25,459 nt of DNA from Ignavibacteriales bacterium (GTDB lineage Bacteria > Bacteroidota > Ignavibacteria > Ignavibacteriales > Ignavibacteriaceae), in contig PLNZ01000410.1 in NCBI GenBank assembly GCA_003142915.1, positions 1 through 25,459 of the forward strand, written 5' to 3'. The notes beneath the pieces were generated by a model. It was not told the DNA's origin. It worked only from the letters and a program-made list of their open reading frames with translations, and ran no database searches. Shown here in pieces: positions 23,603 through 25,459 of the stretch; within the stretch, counting starts at the first letter, position 1, and each line of letters begins with the position of its first letter. Both the position numbers and the translations under genes were made by a program.

Positions 23603-23664
23603 CAATAGCATGTTTATTAAGTCGTTTATATAATATTTACTTCTAAAATACTTAAATTATTTTC

Positions 23665-24072
23665 TCAAGAGGTTATTTCTTTTTTAGCGATTACTTCAAG
23701 CAGCGTGTTCATTAATATTTTATTTTCTACGGGCTTTGTTAAAAATACATCAACGCCGGCGTTTATTGCATTGTCACGGTCTTTCTTAAAGGCATGCGCA
23801 GAAAGACAAACAACCGGCACTTTTTCATAACCTGGAAGCTTCCTGAGCTCCTGCGTAAGTTCTAACCCGTTTTTATTTCCACGGAGTGAAATATCCATCA
23901 ATATTACATCGAACTTTGTACCTTTCAGGTGCTCATAAAATGATTGCTCCGAATCGCATATCTCAACATCAAAATTTCTCTTCAAAAACATTTCTAAAAA
24001 TTTCTGATTTTCAAAGTCATCTTCCGTAACCAATAGCTTTGGTTTATTCCCCTTCTCGGCATTTCCAATCAT
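23665..24072 (-). CDS. Single-domain response regulator (REC only)
   Basis: A 135-residue CheY/DivK/Spo0F-like receiver with no output domain. The acidic pocket is Glu17-Asp18-Asp19 in VTEDDF, the phosphoacceptor is Asp60 in VILMDISLRG, the switch Ser91 is in CLSAHAF, and the conserved Lys113 is in FLTKPV. Such proteins pass phosphate to another component or bind a target protein when phosphorylated. The minus-strand AAGGAGA just before the ATG is a good ribosome binding site. No histidine kinase is adjacent. The neighbours upstream on the same strand are an unknown membrane protein and an unknown exported protein, separated by 132 bases. The gene converges with the PorV-like gene. Confidence 0.93.
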   Translation of the reverse strand: MIGNAEKGNKPKLLVTEDDFENQKFLEMFLKRNFDVEICDSEQSFYEHLKGTKFDVILMDISLRGNKNGLELTQELRKLPGYEKVPVVCLSAHAFKKDRDNAINAGVDVFLTKPVENKILMNTLLEVIAKKEITS

Positions 24073-24204
24073 ATGTTCTCCTTATCTTCATTAAAAGTAT
24101 AATTAAAGAAAATAAATTCTCGTTTTTATAATTTTATTAAATCGACTTTCATAATTTCCGCATACTTTTATCTTAATGCAAATGCCGGATTATTTTATTT
24201 TGGA

Positions 24205-24873
24205 CTAAGGACTATCATAGAAATTTTTAAGTTTAATCAAAATTCGCGGGTTGTCTTCTTTGAAAATGCAGAAAAATAACCCGATGAAAATCTCAAAAAA
24301 TGTTGTAATAAAGAAATATGCGTACACATTAGCAAAGCCGGTAATAAGATTCAATAATTTTGTTATTAAAGTTAATTCATAAAAAATTAAACAAATTAAG
24401 AATATGCTTATTAGCCTTTCATTTACTAATTTAAAAATGAAATATTTAAGGAATTTTAGTAGCAATAAAAATTGAATGAAACTGATTAAAATAATTTCTT
24501 GTTTGTATTGCATTCCATACAATTCTAAAGTAAGAAAGATTATGCATAAAAGTACAAGAAATATTTTAGATAATTTGGAAATCTTTTTATCTTGTATTGA
24601 GATTAGGCATAATAAACCAAACACAACATAGAAAATGTTTGTGTTTGAGTGAGAATGGAATGCAAATCTAGCAATCATTAATGCAATTATAGCTGCAATA
24701 TCTCCGGCAGCTAACGCTAAAAAAAACAAGAAAAATGTTTCTTTTACCTGTCTGATTGGCACAATAACCCAAATTACCATGCCTAAAATATAAAGTATAT
24801 AATAAAAAGTAATCATTAAATCATGGGCAGATTGGAGGACAGGGTAATTATAATTCCAAAATAATATCCCCAT
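24205..24873 (-). CDS. Unknown polytopic membrane protein
   Basis: 222 residues, very hydrophobic, with about seven predicted membrane segments (for example MITFYYILYILGMVIWVIV, FFLFFLALAAGDIAAIIALM, IFYVVFGLLCLISI and FFITTFFEIFIGLFFCIF) and short basic loops such as QDKKISKLSK. No family is recognised and no catalytic motif is evident. It could be a 7TM-type sensor or signalling input module without its kinase part. The ATG at 24873 lies inside the end of the upstream exported-protein gene (26-base overlap in a different frame), so the two are probably translated together. The 5' end shows no separate ribosome binding site of note. Confidence 0.65.
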   Translation of the reverse strand: MGILFWNYNYPVLQSAHDLMITFYYILYILGMVIWVIVPIRQVKETFFLFFLALAAGDIAAIIALMIARFAFHSHSNTNIFYVVFGLLCLISIQDKKISKLSKIFLVLLCIIFLTLELYGMQYKQEIILISFIQFLLLLKFLKYFIFKLVNERLISIFLICLIFYELTLITKLLNLITGFANVYAYFFITTFFEIFIGLFFCIFKEDNPRILIKLKNFYDSP

Positions 24874-25339
24874 TATTTAATGTTAGTACATTTGCTCTTG
24901 TTTCAATTGTTGTAACATCAGAACCGCCCTGTTTTATTAGCTCCAGCACTTTGCTTGTGCTAAATAATCTGAATACCTGCGTAGGTTCAATTGTTTGATT
25001 TATGCTGACAACTAATGAATTACTGGATATAACTTCTCTTGAAGCATTCAGAATACAAGCTTTTCCCTCAATAAGATTAAACATCATATATTTTGGGGAA
25101 CTTTCCGCAAGTTTGGCAAGATCATCTGTTTTAATAGTATCAGCTTTTAGTACCGGTCCGTATAATGAGTCCGCTTCAGCTTTAGTATAAATTTTGCCGA
25201 CTTCCCCTGTAATATTTGTTGTACCGGATATGGTAGTAGAAGCTTTGGCTGTATTATTAATAGTTTGGGACAAGGTAAAATTAGAAGAAACAAATAACGC
25301 AATGCCTAAAAAAACAATAAATAAGTATTTCAGTCTCAT
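24848..25339 (-). CDS. Unknown exported protein, first gene of a two-gene unit
   Basis: 163 residues with a signal peptide (MRLKYLFIVFLGIALFVSSN, then a likely cleavage after FTLSQ). A threonine/serine-rich linker follows (TINNTAKASTTISGTTNITG), then a mixed alpha/beta region of about 110 residues with no cysteine pair or family motif recognised beyond isolated patterns such as VSINQTIEPTQVFRLFSTSK. The start is decided by a perfect AGGAGG (minus strand, 25346-25351) six bases before the ATG at 25339. A longer frame starting with TTG at 25357 would simply translate that ribosome binding site. It overlaps the membrane-protein gene by 26 bases. Confidence 0.65.
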   Translation of the reverse strand: MRLKYLFIVFLGIALFVSSNFTLSQTINNTAKASTTISGTTNITGEVGKIYTKAEADSLYGPVLKADTIKTDDLAKLAESSPKYMMFNLIEGKACILNASREVISSNSLVVSINQTIEPTQVFRLFSTSKVLELIKQGGSDVTTIETRANVLTLNNGDIILEL

Positions 25340-25345
25340 AACTTT

Positions 25346-25351
25346 CCTCCT
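25346..25351 (-). promoter_or_regulatory. Strong Shine-Dalgarno that fixes the start of the exported protein
   Basis: The minus strand reads AGGAGG at the complement of 25346-25351, six bases before ATG 25339. It is the best ribosome binding site in the window and rules out the longer TTG-started frame. Confidence 0.8.
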
Positions 25352-25459
25352 GTTCAATTAATAAAAATATTTGTTTTTTCCCCCGTATTTAAAAAATTTA
25401 TATATAAATTACAAAATAATTCCGTTAAAAAGGAAGTAATTAACTGAAGTTACGCAAAT

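Overview
The window is AT-rich bacterial chromosome, most likely from the Bacteroidota–Chlorobi–Ignavibacteria side of the tree. This rests on inference from three things. It carries a PorV/PorQ-family outer-membrane protein. Its suf cluster runs sufB-C-D-S-U-T without sufA. Two genes (gpmA and the PorV-like gene) have upstream signals of the form TTTG-N20-TAnnTTTG, the Bacteroidota-type promoter. Clear Shine-Dalgarno sequences before several genes (for example 214-218, 20397-20401 and 25346-25351 on the minus strand) are less usual for core Bacteroidetes and fit an Ignavibacteria-like lineage. Nothing seen here fixes the genus.

Left part (1-4745): an isochorismatase-family cysteine hydrolase is interrupted by one in-frame amber codon. 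Then, on the minus strand, come an orphan ParA-type ATPase and a TPR protein that lacks a normal start. A long hairpin and a weak small ORF separate these from a complete 6-phosphogluconate dehydrogenase gene on the plus strand.

Middle (4841-13747, all minus): a TolC-like outer membrane factor, a lipoprotein periplasmic adaptor and an AcrB-type RND transporter form a tripartite efflux operon. A polytopic GT-C-type glycosyltransferase follows it. Upstream of the efflux operon, on the same strand and beyond about 490 bases of non-coding DNA, is a secreted GH29 alpha-L-fucosidase.

Right part (14278-21536, plus): a complete Fe-S assembly cluster, sufB, sufC, sufD, sufS, sufU and sufT. SufS strips sulfur from cysteine, SufU accepts it, SufBCD is the ATP-driven scaffold, and SufT is a maturation accessory. 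A bacilliredoxin-family thiol protein (CGC motif) and an Rrf2-family regulator with three clustered cysteines follow on the same strand. A perfect 28-bp palindrome lies just before the regulator. Two short coding relics flank sufB: an unassigned C-terminal fragment upstream, and a 25-codon DUF5615-like toxin N-terminus between sufB and sufC.

Far right (21603-25459): gpmA with a recognisable promoter and terminator, the PorV-like gene, and then on the minus strand a single-domain response regulator, an unknown polytopic membrane protein and an unknown exported protein. The last two overlap by 26 bases and look translationally coupled. No rRNA, tRNA, CRISPR array, intact insertion sequence or phage gene was recognised. 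The metabolic genes are ordinary. The more unusual material is the small relics, the inverted repeats, the regulator's cysteine spacing and the unknown membrane/exported pair.
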